Shown: positions 11,610-23,429, counted from the stretch's first letter. The stretch is DNA of 64,000 nt from Rhea pennata (GCF_028389875.1 NC_084670.1:37025333-37089332); one strand, 5' to 3'. Notes: generated by a model not told the origin, from the sequence alone. Program-made: numbers and translations.

Positions 11610-14600
11610 TCAGCCTTGGTGCCACCACTGCCAGACTCTCCGCAGGCGAGCGAGCAGGGCTCGGATGGTGAAGCCTGACGGGGATGCTTTCCTGGGCTCT
11701 TGGAGGGCAAAGGTTGTGTATGTTGCCAGGAAGCGGACTGTGGGGCTGCTGTCATTCTCCAAGCGCTGAAGTACTGTGATGGGAGGAAAGAGTGGTGATC
11801 ATGCCCTGTACCAGCAGAGCCCCCAGGCCCTTCCTTGAGGGAGGGCCAAGGGGAAGCCAGGCACCAGGAAACCTGCCTGTGCTCAGTGATACTCCAAATG
11901 TTCCCCAAATTCCCTTCAGGAAGGTAGGCAAGAGCCCTCGAGCCTTGTGCAGGGCACGGGTGCTCTCTGCCTGGCCAAAAGCATTGGCCCTCAAATGCCC
12001 CAGAAATTCCCTGCATCTCCAGGCCCAGGCTCCTCTCACCAACCCCTGCCAGCCCTGCGTGTCCTACGTACGGCTGCACATCTCCTCCAGGTTCTCCCCG
12101 TGCCAGTCCAGGAGCCGCCCAGCAAGCCCTAAGCACACACAACCCATCACAAGGTGAGAGCCAGGCCAGGAGGGAGGGATCTGGGGCTGGGTAGAGGGAC
12201 GTGGACTTTGGGGCAGAGATCTAGTGCTGGGGAGAGGGACCTAGGGGCTGTGGAGAGGGACTTGGGGTCTGGGCAGATGGGCCCAGGCATTATGGAGAAA
12301 GACAAAAGGACTGGTCAGAGGGTCTCAGGTGCTGGGGAGAGGGATCCAGGCATTAAGGAGGGGGTTGTGGGGGCTGGGGAGGGGGATCCAGGGGCTTGGG
12401 AGAGGGACCTGGTGGTGGGGAGAGGGTCGCAGACGCTGAGGAGAGGGACATGGGCTCTTGGGAGAGGGCCAGGAGGGCTGGGGAGAAGCACCCAGGTGTT
12501 ATGGAGAAGGACCTAGGGACTGGGAAGTGGGTCCCACGTGCTGGGGAGAGGGACCTCGGCATTCAAGGGTGAGGCCTGGGGAGAGGAACCCAGTGCTGGG
12601 GAGAGGGTCACGGGCATTGAGGAGGGGAACACAGTCTCTTGGAAGAGGGCTGAGGAGAAGGATCTTGGGGCTGGGGAGAGGGTCGCGGGTGCCTGGGGGG
12701 GAGGGGGTTCTCACCGAGGAAGTATGCCGCCTGCTCACGCAGGGGAGTCCGGGGATCCTCCAGGTACCGGCAGCTGCAGCTCACATACTCGCTGGCTACC
12801 GGCCCGGCATTCCGCACCTGCAGGGACCCCCAGTAAAGGTGCTGGCACCGCTGAGCCTGCTCCCCTCTGTGGGACACCTATCCCCTCTCTAGGACAGGCG
12901 TTGCCAACACTGGGTCCACCCCCCCTCCCAGGACAGGTGAGGGCACAACCAAGACAGGGGCTGGCACCGCCAGGACAGGGGCTAGGACTGCCGGGAGAGA
13001 TGCTGGCACCTTTGGGGCAGTGGTGGGCACCTCTGGGAAAAGAGCTAGCCCTGCTTCAGTAGGGGCCGGCACCTCCAGGGAAGATGCTGGCATAGCTGGG
13101 ACAGGGATTGGCACTGGCTTTGCAAGCAGTCAGATTGCAAATTGTCCCAGGAGAAGCAACCTCCAGGACAAGGGCTGGCACCTGCAGGACAGATGCTGGC
13201 ACTGCTGGGACATGGGCTGGCTCCCAGGAGAGGTGCTGGCAACAGCGGGACAGGGGCCAGCACCTCCAGGACAGGCCTGGCGCTGCTGGGGCTTCCTTAC
13301 CAGGTACTCGCCAATACCCCAGATCTGTGCTCTCTCGGCCAGCTTCCGGAGCTGCTTCCAGTGCAGGAGCTTTGCAGCGTCCACGAGGGCTGCCTGGGCC
13401 ACCTTCAGAGGAGTGGGGAGACGGGTGATGGCACCACGGCCAGGCCAGGGACACCCCACAGCCGCCGCCCAGAGTGTCCCCCGGGTGGCCGTACGGCCTG
13501 CCACAGTGCCCTGTACCTGTGCCACCCCGGGGTGTGGGTCACTCAGATGCAGGAAGAGGGGCAGCAGTCCCTGGCGTGCCACCTGCTTCATCTGCTGCCT
13601 CTCGCTGCCTGCTGCCCGGCTCAGCAGCTCCCCAAAGAGCTGCATGGCCAGCTCCCGCACCGCTCTGACCTCCTGTTGGGGCAAACATGCAACGTCAGCA
13701 GTGGCGATGGGGAGTAACCGGAAAGGGCTCCCTACCAGCTCCCTGCCGCCATCCTCACACTGGAGAAGAGGGACAGAAGGTCATGGGCCAGGTGCACAGC
13801 GAAGTGGCTGCTTTGCGATGGGGTGATGTGGTGCAGCACGTTACTCAGCACCACCAGCGCTTTGGCATCTGTCTCCCCGTCAGCATCCTGCAGCTGCTTC
13901 ACCACGTCCGGGATCAGCTTCTGCATCTTCCTTGCCTGCAGCGAGACATGCAGCATTTTCCTCAGACCACTGATGGTGGAAATGCTCTGTACAGAGGCAC
14001 GGGCGGCAAGCGCTCACTCACTGTGGCGGGTCTCTCAGAGAGGAAGAGGAGGCCGCGGAGCGCCAGCCAGCGCATGACTCGGCGCTCGTTGCCCAGCTGC
14101 TCCTGGCAGAGGCTCAGTGCCACCTCGTCATCTGCCGCGCACAGATCAGGGCACTGCAGCAGCTGCAACGGCACAGGGCCAGGGTGGCACAGGGACCAGT
14201 GGCCACAGCTAGGACCAGGACCCTGGCAAGTAGCACGGCATTCCCACTGCCACCTCCCACTTGGCCCCAGCCCTAGCCCCAGCCCCAGCCCCAGCCCCAG
14301 GGGCAGCCCCAGCTCCAGCTGGATCCCCTCATCATTGGCCCCTTGTGCGCAACCCCTCCACCCCATCCCTGTGCCCTCAGCGCCATCCCCATGTCCCCAT
14401 CCCCTCAGCCTGGCTCCATCTGCAGCCCTCTGGCCTTTCTTCAGAGCACATGGAGCGCTGAGCGCCAGCACAGAGGGTGCGTGAGACACAGGGGACAGCT
14501 GGGGACTAACAGAGGCACCAGCAGAGTCCTCGTTCTGCTGTCACCAGCCACCCCTTCCCACTCATGCCAGCACCTCACAGCCTACCTCGATGAAGAAGGC

Positions 14601-16211
14601 CATAGAAGGGGTCTCCTGGCACCTGTCCTTGCCCCTCAGGGCCACGCTCAGGTTCAGGAAGACCTCAGCACGCTCCTCCAGGGGGTTGCCCTGCATCTGC
14701 CTGGCAATGGGCAGGAGAGTCACCGTGGTGGCCAAGACCGATGGGCAAAGTGCAGTGGGACCCCGTGGTGGGACGGGGAGTAAGGACCGGAAGGGGCTTA
14801 CCTGGCCAGCAAGGTAACCCCCGTGAGGTGAGTCTCAGGCTGGCTGATCATGTCCCAGCCACCTCGCTGCTGCATGGCAGTGACCTGCTCCCTATAGCCG
14901 CTGCAGCACAACAATGCCTGCATGGCTTGCACCACCACCCTGCGCAGGGAGAAGAGCACTGATCTGTCATCCCCTTCTCCAGCATGGGCACTGGGGGACA
15001 GACCGGGTAGACAGGGTACCTGGCAGGCCTGTGAGGCATGAGTTTGCCCTCACGGCTGAAGGCAGGGATGTCCTCTTGCGCACAGACGATGGTAAAGGAC
15101 AGCTGGAAGAAGAGCGCCAGGTAGAGGCGGGGGAAGAGTGCCTTCACCTGCTGCTTGCACATGTGCTGCAGGAGGATGATGTTCAGTGCCCGGGTTGCCT
15201 GCAAAGACACCAATGGCAGCCCTCACTAGTGCCACAGCTGCATGCACGGGGAGGCTTCCCTCAGCCAGCAAGCCTGTGGGGCAACTCACGGTCAGAGGGA
15301 GGATGCAGCTGAGGTCCTTGATGGTGGTGCCCGGTTTGCAGAAGGGCCGCTCCTGCAGCACACAGAGCAGCTCCTGCAGCACCTTCTCCGCTGTCAAAGA
15401 CTGGGAGACCATCACCTCCCACATGGCCACGGCAACACTGTGAGTCCAAGCCAGAAAGGGTCAGGTCAGCATTGTGGCATCCTGCTGACCCTTGCCAGCG
15501 CTGGCCTACCCGGCGGATCTGTGAGGCCTGGAGGGAGCAGAGCTGCGGCCCTGCGGCTGCTGCACTCAGGCTGGCAACAGGGGAAGTGTACCTGTCACAG
15601 GTCGGGGAGCAGCTCAGCAGGCCAGTGACCACCTCACTGGGGTAGTGGCATGTCAGGCGGAGAAGGAAGGTCTTGAGCATGTCCCAGGCTGCGGCCTCAC
15701 TGATGCCTGGCAGGTGCTCATAGATATGTGCCACAGTCAGCTGCAACTGGAAGAAACACGGGTTGGCACCAGCCTGCTGCCACAGGAAACCCCTTTGCCT
15801 GACAAATTGTGCTCTAGAGCCCCGTGCTTGGGGGTCATCACCAGTGGGCTGGAGGCTTACGTGTTCTGGCCTGGCAGCGCAGTATCCCATCATATCCTCG
15901 AGCACGTGTGTTGCCGCTGAGGTGTTGTAGGCACTGCTGTCCTTCAAGCCCTCGATGGCCATAAGGATCACATCTGCCTGCTCAGCCTCCTCACAGGCCT
16001 CCATGGGGCAGCTTGGGGGTCCATCCTCCTCCTTGACCCCAGTTCTCATGGAGATGCCAGGGTGTCTCTCCATATCGTCAACCCAAGCCTCTTTTGGGCG
16101 TCTGGGGGGTCTGGCCTCCTCCTTGACCCAGGCCTCCATGGGGTGGCTGGGGGGATGGTCCTCATCCTCACCCCACACTGCCGCAGGGCGGCTGGGGTGT
16201 CTCCCTGCCAT
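11610..16211 (-). CDS. Maestro heat-like repeat (MROH) family protein, intact 13-exon gene
   Basis: A predicted intracellular alpha-solenoid (HEAT-repeat) protein whose biochemical role is unknown. Exons: 15,861-16,211; 15,592-15,746; 15,290-15,437; 15,020-15,198; 14,802-14,939; 14,586-14,700; 14,022-14,162; 13,759-13,935; 13,517-13,672; 13,301-13,402; 12,715-12,817; 12,072-12,128; 11,610-11,773. All junctions are GT-AG and all phases agree, giving 661 codons plus TGA without interruption. Exon 1 has degenerate M/K-E-A-W-V-K/D-acidic repeats, then E-G-L-K-D-S-S typical of MROH. Later exons give A-K-L-L-H-W-K-Q-L and [11 protein letters not shown], hallmark helices. The start is the first Met of the open exon; an additional upstream exon is possible. 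The length suggests a short member of the family. It shares exon structure with the partial gene at the right edge. Confidence 0.85.
12170..12712. repeat. G-rich ~24-30-bp minisatellite in an MROH intron
   Basis: The intron between the exons at 12,072-12,128 and 12,715-12,817 is filled with degenerate units of the form ctggggagagggacctgggg. Strand asymmetry is strong (G-rich plus strand). Plus-strand open frames of up to 144 codons through it are products of the repeat. Confidence 0.85.
12880..13295. repeat. ~30-bp minisatellite in the neighbouring MROH intron
   Basis: Units of the form ggacaggtgctggcacctgc fill the intron between the exons at 12,715-12,817 and 13,301-13,402. The unit differs from the array in the adjacent intron, so two independent expansions lie in consecutive introns. 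Long frames on both strands here are artefacts. Confidence 0.85.
14262..14304. repeat. (CCAGCC)n hexamer tract in an MROH intron
   Basis: About seven tandem copies of agcccc lie within the intron between exons 14,022-14,162 and 14,586-14,700. Confidence 0.8.
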
Positions 16212-16685
16212 GCCGGCTCTGGGGCTCAGGCAGGACAGGAAGGAGCAGTGGTGAAAGGGGGGCCTTCACAGGACCGTGGGATGGCTGAGGGAGCTCCCTG
16301 GGAGATCCTAGCCGTCCCCCTCCCCTCACACTGAGACGATGCTGTGGGGCATTACGTGACACCACGAGGGACCATTGGAGTCACAGTGGGGGGGACAGTG
16401 GAGATCACAAAGGGCCCTGACATCACCCTGGTCGGTCTCTGCTGCAGCTCACTGCAGTGAGGCCTCTGTGGGGCTGGCTAGGAGGTGTGGGGAGCTGCTC
16501 ATTAGCTAATTACACAAGGGCGACCTGTGAAGGGCCACCTCTGAGCCAGGGATTCCCCGTGTAGGTCTGAAATAGGGAAGCTGGTGGGCAGTCTCCATGC
16601 CCAGGGGCAGCCAGGGGCTGGGGCTCCTGAGGCAGCTGAGGCAGCTGCAGCCATGGGGCAAATCCGGCTGGTAGGGGCTGTGGGC
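16212..16685. other. 5' flank of the MROH gene
   Basis: No exon was recognised. This is the expected promoter/5' UTR region of the minus-strand MROH gene, but I see no clear TATA box or CpG island. Confidence 0.35.
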
Positions 16686-16689
16686 AGGG

Positions 16690-16885
16690 GGCAGGCAGTT
16701 TTGGGGGGGGTTAGCCAGGACAAGAGAAGGCTGAGAGGGGATCTTATTAATGTCTACAAATACCTTGGTGTGGGGGGAAGTGTCAAGGGGATGGGGCCGG
16801 ACTCGGATCAGCACTGCCATGCGACAGGACAAGAGGCAATGGGCAGACTGTCTCTACCACAATAAAACCTGAACATGAGGAAAAA
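16690..16885 (+). mobile_element. CR1 LINE 3'-region fragment
   Basis: Contains aggctgagaggggatcttat, a gtcaaggggatggggccgga block, gacaagaggcaatgggcaga and ctgaacatgaggaaaaagca, in the order found in CR1 3' regions. The terminal tail is missing. Confidence 0.85.
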
Positions 16886-18165
16886 GCAGTATTTTCAATA
16901 TGCGACCTGTTACAGACAACCTTCCTCCTCACCTCCCAACCCTGCCAGTTCTCTCATCAGCCACTGGAGACTTACATCACTCCTGTTAAAACCTAGCCTG
17001 TTTCCATTCGAATCTGTAGCTGAATGTTGCGGCTCCTACGCACCAATTCCTGCCTGTTCTCCTTAGAGAATTGGCTGCAGACATAGGAGGGTTTTTCTTA
17101 ATTGCAAACAAAAATAAAATAAGATACAGTTTAATACACAGTCAAATGCACTCCTCTACTGTATGTTAAGTCCAAGCTGCCTCCAGTGAGGGCCACTTTC
17201 CACAAGAAATTACCTTCCTTGGACTGTTTTTGACTGGTAGGTAGAAATGGACAGACAGAAGCACTGCTACGGAGTAGACTAAGGAGACAATCAGACTCCT
17301 CAAAAGACAAGGCAAGTTTGAGGCTCCCTGAGGCTCAGAGCAACAACTGGAGAGCTGAGAGGTATCTGATGGATAATGAGCAAGGGGAGGAGGAAAACTG
17401 GAAAGTTACAGGAAGTTTTCCAGATAGTCCAGATAGTCTGATATGAAGGGAACTTTACACATGACCACTTTGATGAGGACAGCTGCAAATATGTGAAAGA
17501 TCAGTGAGATTACATCGACAGCATAATAGCCAAAGAGAGCCCAAGGTAATGCAAGACAAGGGGCAGAGCAGTACTTCTTCTCCTGAGATTAATATCTTTC
17601 CTGAAAATTTCCAGTGTGCTTTCATGGGAAAATGTTGACATTTTATTAAAACTATTCAGCCATTTCAGCTGAGGAGAAGGTGCTCCTATCTTTTCTTTAA
17701 ATGTTGAAAACAATTCTTCACCTTTCCAGGCACAGCTCAGGTGTCTAAGCACAGGCACCCAGGGGCACTTGGGGAGGCCCCAGTGTGTCGGAGGTAGCTG
17801 CTTGGGCCTGGCAGCTCTCATGGAGGACCTGTGGGAGCCCCTTGGAGCTGCAGATGGAGGCTGGGCAGAGGAGAACAGGGCACCTACAATGGCACCAGCT
17901 GTCTGTATTCCTGTGACTGCAGTCCACCCCAATTCTGGAATCACTTTCCTTTAAAGAAAAAAAAAATTGCCCTCAAAAGATCCAGTAGCCGTTCTTTTAC
18001 ACTCATGCCTGCACCATTAAAAAGATATTTGTGTGTCTTGCGCAGAGCTCAGTGGCCCCCGAACACTCCCTGCCCAGGGCTGTCCATGCCACTCCTCACT
18101 CTGTACGGAGTAAGGCGTGCACACCGCGGAAACGAATGACCACAGAACCCAACATCCCGGCCCTG
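16886..18165. other. Gene-free interval
   Basis: No exon, RNA gene or repeat family was recognised. AT content is higher than in the MROH locus. Small open frames on both strands lack any family resemblance. Confidence 0.4.
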
Positions 18166-18169
18166 TGCC

Positions 18170-18860
18170 TGACGGCAGCCTATCAGGTACTCAGGCAGAC
18201 GTGACCTCACAACCACTCATCCCAGACAGGAGGGAAGTGCTGGCCTATCAGCTTCACCCACAGAAGTGACGTCACAGTCACTTTCCCACCTATGTGCCTG
18301 CTCATGGTCCGGCACCTGCAGACACAGAAGTGACCTCACCGGCACCTTCATGGCTGTGTGCCTCTCACTGCCCTATGGGCTTCTGAGAATCAATAAATCT
18401 CATAAAAATGTCTCCAGCCACCAGTCTCCTGGTGACCAGGAGCTGCATCAGCTGACCAGATGCAAGTGACCTCCTAATCGCCTACCAAGCCAATGGGCCT
18501 GCTGATGATCTTTCCCCTTCCCTTATGGAAACGACCTTAGCATGGTCTTGGCTTCCATCCAGTCAGGTGCTCAGGCAGAAATTACACCATAACTATCCCC
18601 TCAGCCACGTGCTTGCAGCTGGCCTCTTAGAGGCTGAGGTAGAAGTGATCTCTCAGTCACCATCCGAGCCATGCAACTGTTTCTGGTATGCCCGATACTC
18701 AGTTCTAAATACCTCACTATCAGCATCCTGGCCCTGTGCCTCATGGTGGCCTACCAGGTCCTTAGGCAGAAGTGATCTTGCAAACAATTACCTCAGGCAT
18801 GAGCCAAAGGCTCATCAGAGCAGCTGTCAGCTGCTCAGCTAGAGATGTCCTAACAATCAC
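18170..18860 (+). repeat. ~65-bp minisatellite, array B (forward orientation)
   Basis: Diverged copies of the array A unit: gcctatcaggtactcaggca, agacgtgacctcacaaccac and agaagtgacctcaccggcac. One unit carries a perfect tgacgtca palindrome at 18,267-18,274. The orientation switches to the reverse complement just downstream at about 18.9 kb. Confidence 0.8.
18267..18274. promoter_or_regulatory. Consensus CRE palindrome inside a minisatellite unit
   Basis: tgacgtca, the full cAMP-response-element (CREB/ATF) consensus. Other units in the array carry tgacctca at the same place, so this is one variant of a repeated near-CRE / AGGTCA half-site. No adjacent promoter or gene is visible, so function is not implied. 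Confidence 0.35.
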
Positions 18861-18944
18861 CTACCAGACCCACATGTGGTTGCTTATGGCCTCGCAGTTT
18901 CTGTGACAGACAGGGTTTATGTTCTTACTTGGGAAGTTGTGTCT

Positions 18945-20460
18945 GCCTCAGCCTCGGACAGGCTAGCAGCAAGATCATGGCTGAGGCATGTGTGTGTGAG
19001 GTCACTCCTGCCTTAGCAGCTGACAGACCAGCAGTAGCCAAATGGCTTGGCTGTTGATGGGAAGGTTACTTGTATCTGATCAGCTGAAAGTGGGAGTTTA
19101 GTAAGCATTCTGTCTGGGGACCCTGGCAAGAACTGCAGAAACTGCAGGCCTCCAAAAACCTAGTGACACATTGCAAAATATGCTCAGCAGAGATGGACAT
19201 CTGAACTGCCAGGTCAGAAATGACTCCCTTAGGTAAGAGACGAGTATCTGAAAAGATGAGGGCCATAATACTGAAGAGGCTCACAGAGTTATTTGCATAA
19301 AACAACTTCAGCTTTGCAAGCCAAACTATGCTCGTAAGGCGTTAAACAGGATAGGTTTGATAAAGGATATGCACAATAAAGTTACTTCGGGCTCAGGAGG
19401 CCTTCAGGGCTCCCTGATGTATCTCTAACTTTGTATTGGTAAACTAAACTCCTTCCCCCCACCCTAGGTGGAGGTTCTTGAGGGGAGGGAGGTGGAAAGC
19501 AGCAATCTCCTCTGCCTAAAGACAGCAGGATGCTGCCCAGTGAAAAGAGCCGCATCATGCAAGGAGCCAGCTTTGTGCCTGATCTTGTGCTGATCATTTG
19601 CACACGCCTTGTGAACCCGGAGTTCCTTGGCCACCTTTGGTGTTAGCGCAATAGATTCTCTGTGTATTTGGGAGGTGGAGGCAAGGGAAGGCAGTGAGCA
19701 ATGCGTAAGTGCTCCAGGGCAAAGGCGCACAGCTCAGTCTTGATGGTAATAAAGGAAAGGCACAACCAATTGTTCCCTGTTATGGATTGTGCCCAGGGTG
19801 ACAGAGTGGAGATGTCCCATGTAGCCTTGCCAGGAGATGAAAGCCGTTTGCAGGGGACTGTTATGTTTGTAGTGGTAACAGCATAATGAAGGGCCACGAG
19901 AGTGGCGCAGGTGAGCTTCTCCTCCGTGAAGGTTTGCACTTTTCAGGTCACTTGTGACTCAGTCCCAGAAAGACCAGCAGCAGGCACCTTGATGCCCTTT
20001 GCGCTTGCGAGGTGAGTTGTGCCTCTGAACCTGGTAGGCCAACAGTATGCCGCTAGCATTGGTGCAGATGGTGAGGTCCCTTGTGTCTCAGTGCTTCATG
20101 AATGGGGAGCAGGCCCCTTGCTGCTGCTTGTACTTGTTTAGGGCAATTGTGCCTGAGTCCCTAACAGGCCAGGCAGATCTATGTCTCCATGGATGCCTGT
20201 GACATCACTTCAGCCTCAGGAGCTGGCAGTCCCGCTTGATGCATATTGCTGATGTTTGTGTTGGTAAAGAAATTTGGCCTCAGTGTCTGCCAGGCCACTA
20301 GTGGACACAGTGCTCCTTTTTGTATTTGTGAGGTGAACTTTGCTTCAGTACCTGATTAGACAGCATCAAGCACATGGTTCCCCTTGCCCTTGTGCTTAGG
20401 GCCTGGTAGTCCAGCAACATGGAAGCACATTCCTTCGATGCAGATTCTGTTGTCCTTTGT
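18945..20460 (-). repeat. ~65-bp minisatellite, array C (reverse orientation)
   Basis: Reverse-complement units: gtgaggtcactcctgcctta, acctggtaggccaacagtat, gaggtcccttgtgtctcagt, gacatcacttcagcctcagg. With array B this makes a head-to-head arrangement with its centre near 18.9 kb. Part of the interval (about 19,060-19,950) is more diverged and may include other sequence. The array is interrupted by the LTR at 20,464 and resumes at about 21,170. Confidence 0.75.
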
Positions 20461-20463
20461 ATC

Positions 20464-21163
20464 TGTACTAGGTGATAGTTGGTGGGAATGGTCCGTGTTG
20501 TAACTTTTGTGTCTATACTACCTGATACTTGGTGAGAATGGTCTAGTATTGTAACTTTGTAGTGCCTAGAACAGTACCACTGTGTTAAGCAGGATACAAA
20601 TAAGTAACTAACAAGGTTTTGGAAATCTGTGAGAAAGAACAGCGTTTGGTTACACATAGATTCGGTGGCTCCCAGCCACAGAATAACCATGAGAAGCAGT
20701 CAACATGAAGGTCTCAAGTTTAAGAGTAGTGAAATAGCGAACCCCACAGTCAAAGTGGCCCCCGAAATAAGTCTGCACTTGTGTGCAGTATCCTAGCCCG
20801 GTTACGCAGCCAGGGCGGAGTTGGGCTAGACTCCCTGCACTCGTTGGCCCCATGTTCCAGGATACCCACCTACCGCCAATAATCATAAATATCGGAATTT
20901 TTCCAGAGGAGAGGGAGGCTGCTACACAACAGAGGGCCACGTTGCCTCCTCGGGGATGCCTGAAAAGATTGTGCCTGCCGACTCTCCCTCTCATCATGCA
21001 GATGATCGGGACAAGCATTGGAGTGGTCCTTCTCGAGACTACCATCAAGTCGGTCTGTTTGTAAGTATCTACTAATAAACTGCTTGCTGCTGAAGAGTGT
21101 TTGTGTGTGAGAGAGAGTTTGTGCTGGCTTGCCAAACAGGACATTTGGCCCCCGGGAATCTAA
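20464..21163 (+). mobile_element. Endogenous retrovirus LTR (copy 1) with adjoining leader remnant
   Basis: A ~680-bp LTR-like unit starting tgtactagg and ending gccaaacaggaca. It has an aataaactgcttgctgctga polyadenylation region at about 21,073 and a cataaatatc TATA-like box at about 20,885. The first ~95 bp hold two ~47-bp tandem copies (tgatagttggtgggaatggt and a variant). A tttggcccccgggaatctaa segment follows the end and is also conserved after the related LTR at 33.2 kb, suggesting a primer-binding-site/leader remnant. No retroviral coding sequence is present. It sits inside minisatellite array C. Confidence 0.75.
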
Positions 21164-21540
21164 CTAGAGCATCATTGTTGCTGAAGAATCTGACAGGCCA
21201 TCAGCAGACCCATTGCTGCTGTTTCTGGTTCTGAGTTCTGGTTCTGCATGAGTACCTGGCAGAGCCGCAGTGCAGACAGTGCTGTTTGTGCTTCCGAGAT
21301 TTTTGTGCCTCTGTCCATTGAGGCCAGCAGCACAAGCATGGCTTCAATGCAGAGTGTGAGGACACTTTTGTTTAAGTATGTGAGAGGCCAGGGGTAGGCA
21401 CGTAGCTGCTGCTTTTGCTTGTGAGGTCGCTATTGCTGTGCTGTCAGATATGCCAGCAGGTGGCTTTGATGAAGACTGTGAAGTCACCACTTCCTGAGAA
21501 CGGGATAGGCAAGCTGCAATTAAATTCCTTTGATACATAT
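21164..21540 (-). repeat. Continuation of minisatellite array C beyond the LTR
   Basis: Reverse-orientation units resume after the LTR (gacaggccatcagcagaccc, gtgaggtcgctattgctgtg). The stretch 21,340-21,540 is the reverse complement of the distinctive unit at 4,785-5,040, recognisable from similar frames beginning M-Y-Q-T/R-N-L and running to S-Q-E-V-V-T-S on opposite strands. Confidence 0.75.
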
Positions 21541-21980
21541 TTGTTTTCAGTGTTTGTGGATGTGGAAGGGAAAGAAAGAAAGAGGGGTTTTAATTCCAGA
21601 TCTGTTCTTTTCATGCCATGTGCATTAAGAAGAAGAAATCGCTAGTCAGGATATCAGGATGGAGGCATCTGTGATGCCGCTGACGGGAGGTTGAAGGACT
21701 ACAGCAGAGGGGCCTGGGTGCAGCTACCGCCTCATCTACCTTGTGCAGCTGAATTTGCCCATGTGCTTGTTGCTTGGGCTGCCCTTGTGGGAGGATTTCA
21801 CTCTCTCTCCTGAGTCAGAGAGCCTGGGAAAAGCAGCTGCTCAGCTGAGGTCTGAGCACCAAGTGCTGGGGGTGCTTGCTTGGTCTGGTGCAAGTACTGT
21901 AGGTATTGGGGGATTGTTTAGTTTCTTTGGGGAAACAGTTTCCTGATGTGAAGAAGTAAAGACTAGTGCTATACCAGGAG
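21541..21980. other. Unassigned interval
   Basis: No recognisable gene or repeat. The 3' part (about 21,760-21,970) may be an extension of the antisense CR1 fragment that follows. Confidence 0.3.
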
Positions 21981-21984
21981 TGGG

Positions 21985-22365
21985 CAGAATGGGTGTCCAT
22001 GAGTCTGTTCTGCACTTTCCTTATTCCTGGCATTTCTGTTGATGTGCATCCAGATACAAGACCCCTTGCACTTCCTTTTCCTCACAACAGCCACACTGTC
22101 GACCGCCTTTGTCACACAGATGTGTTGCTTGCTCATGGCCAACTTGCCCACCCGAATCCCTGGGTCCTTCTCTGGAAAGCTGCTCCTCAGCTGGTCAGTC
22201 CCCAATGTGTCCTGATGCCTGGGGATTTTTCTTCTCATGTGCAGGACTTGGCATTTCCCATTGCCAAACTTCATGAGGTTCCTCTCTGCCCCTTTCTCCA
22301 GCCTGTCAATGGCCCTCTGCGTGGTGCCACAACCTGCCTGGTTGTGCAGTAAATGTGGACCAGGC
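21985..22365 (-). mobile_element. CR1-like LINE fragment, antisense
   Basis: The minus-strand frame reads F-G-N-G-K-C-Q-V-L-H, then P-E-K-D-P-G-I-R-V-G-K-L-A-M-S-K-Q. These correspond to the region after the reverse transcriptase fingers and palm in avian CR1 (compare G-K-C-R-V-L-H and E-K-D-L-G-V-L-V in the plus-strand CR1 at 25.4-25.6 kb). It is truncated on both sides. Confidence 0.8.
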
Positions 22366-22678
22366 AGCACTCATGCGTGCCTGTTGTGGGTAATGGGCTG
22401 CAGAGGGCTGTGGGCAAGGAAGTGCAAAGGCCAGAGGGGTAAATGCGGATCTGTGGATTTATACAAGTGCTGTGCAGTGCTGGTGTGTCCACATGAGCAG
22501 AGCTGCTCAGCCAAGGGCTCCGCGGGCACGAACCCATTTTTTTTAGTTGTAGGAGCAGAAAGGATTGCTTGTTGGAGCGTATCACAAGGTAACTGCAGGC
22601 ACCGCTTCTGTGCTCACAGCTCCTGACCGACCTTTAAAAAGGTTACTTCATTTTGAAGTAGAATATCCCCTTTCGGGG

Positions 22679-22713
<35 letters not shown>

Positions 22714-23425
22714 CCCTTTTAATTTCCTCGGAGCTTAGGTACTAGATTTGTTCCTTGATGATTATCAATCATGGAGAAGTTTTCAATGCCCAGTTAGGTA
22801 GTAGAGGCAAGAGAGACAAAATTTGGGGTGGATTTTTTTTGTTGTTGTTGTTTTTTAATGCAGCTATTAATCCTCTGGCATCCAAACAAGAAAGCAGGTG
22901 AAGGTATTCTCTAATTACAATTTGGCTAACTGCATTTTTTAAGCAAAAGGGTGTTCCTTGGGAAGCACAAACCCATGTGAAACCTGTAGCAGCTCCCCAT
23001 CCCTGTGCAGGGAACAGCCCAGGACAGCATCTCCCATGGCATGGGCTGGGACAGTGGTTGAGTGGTGCCCCCCACCATGGGGTGCAGAGGTAGAGCAGAG
23101 CCAGGACCAAGGCTGGGCACAACTGAGGAGAGGTTCTGCCCATTTTTGAGGCTAGTCACCTCTGGGAGCCTCTGTCCTGCACCTGAGGGGATGTGCTGGG
23201 TCCAAAATCCTCTTGTCTTTTTCAGCACAGATGCTCCCCAGCCTCTCTGCTCCCAGCCTGAGGCTTTGAAGAGTGTTGGGCTGTGCCGGCTGGTTGCGCT
23301 GAACTCGAGAACTCATCATTTGTTAAGGAGAAGAATTTCTTGGAGCTTAGCGGTTCTACACCTACGACAGATGCTGGACAACACTGAACATGCCAGAGGT
23401 ATAGGAAAACTAGAAAGGTTTGTAA
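22366..23425. other. Gene-free interval with a long poly-T tract
   Basis: A T tract of about 34 bases lies at 22,680-22,713. If read as poly-A on the minus strand it could mark a retrotransposed sequence upstream of it, but no source gene was recognised. No exon was seen in the rest. Confidence 0.4.
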
Positions 23426-23429
23426 AGCT

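Noticed and set aside
12154-13062. Several plus-strand frames of 120-190 codons across the MROH introns
   Set aside because: They translate G-rich minisatellites and lie antisense to an intact gene.
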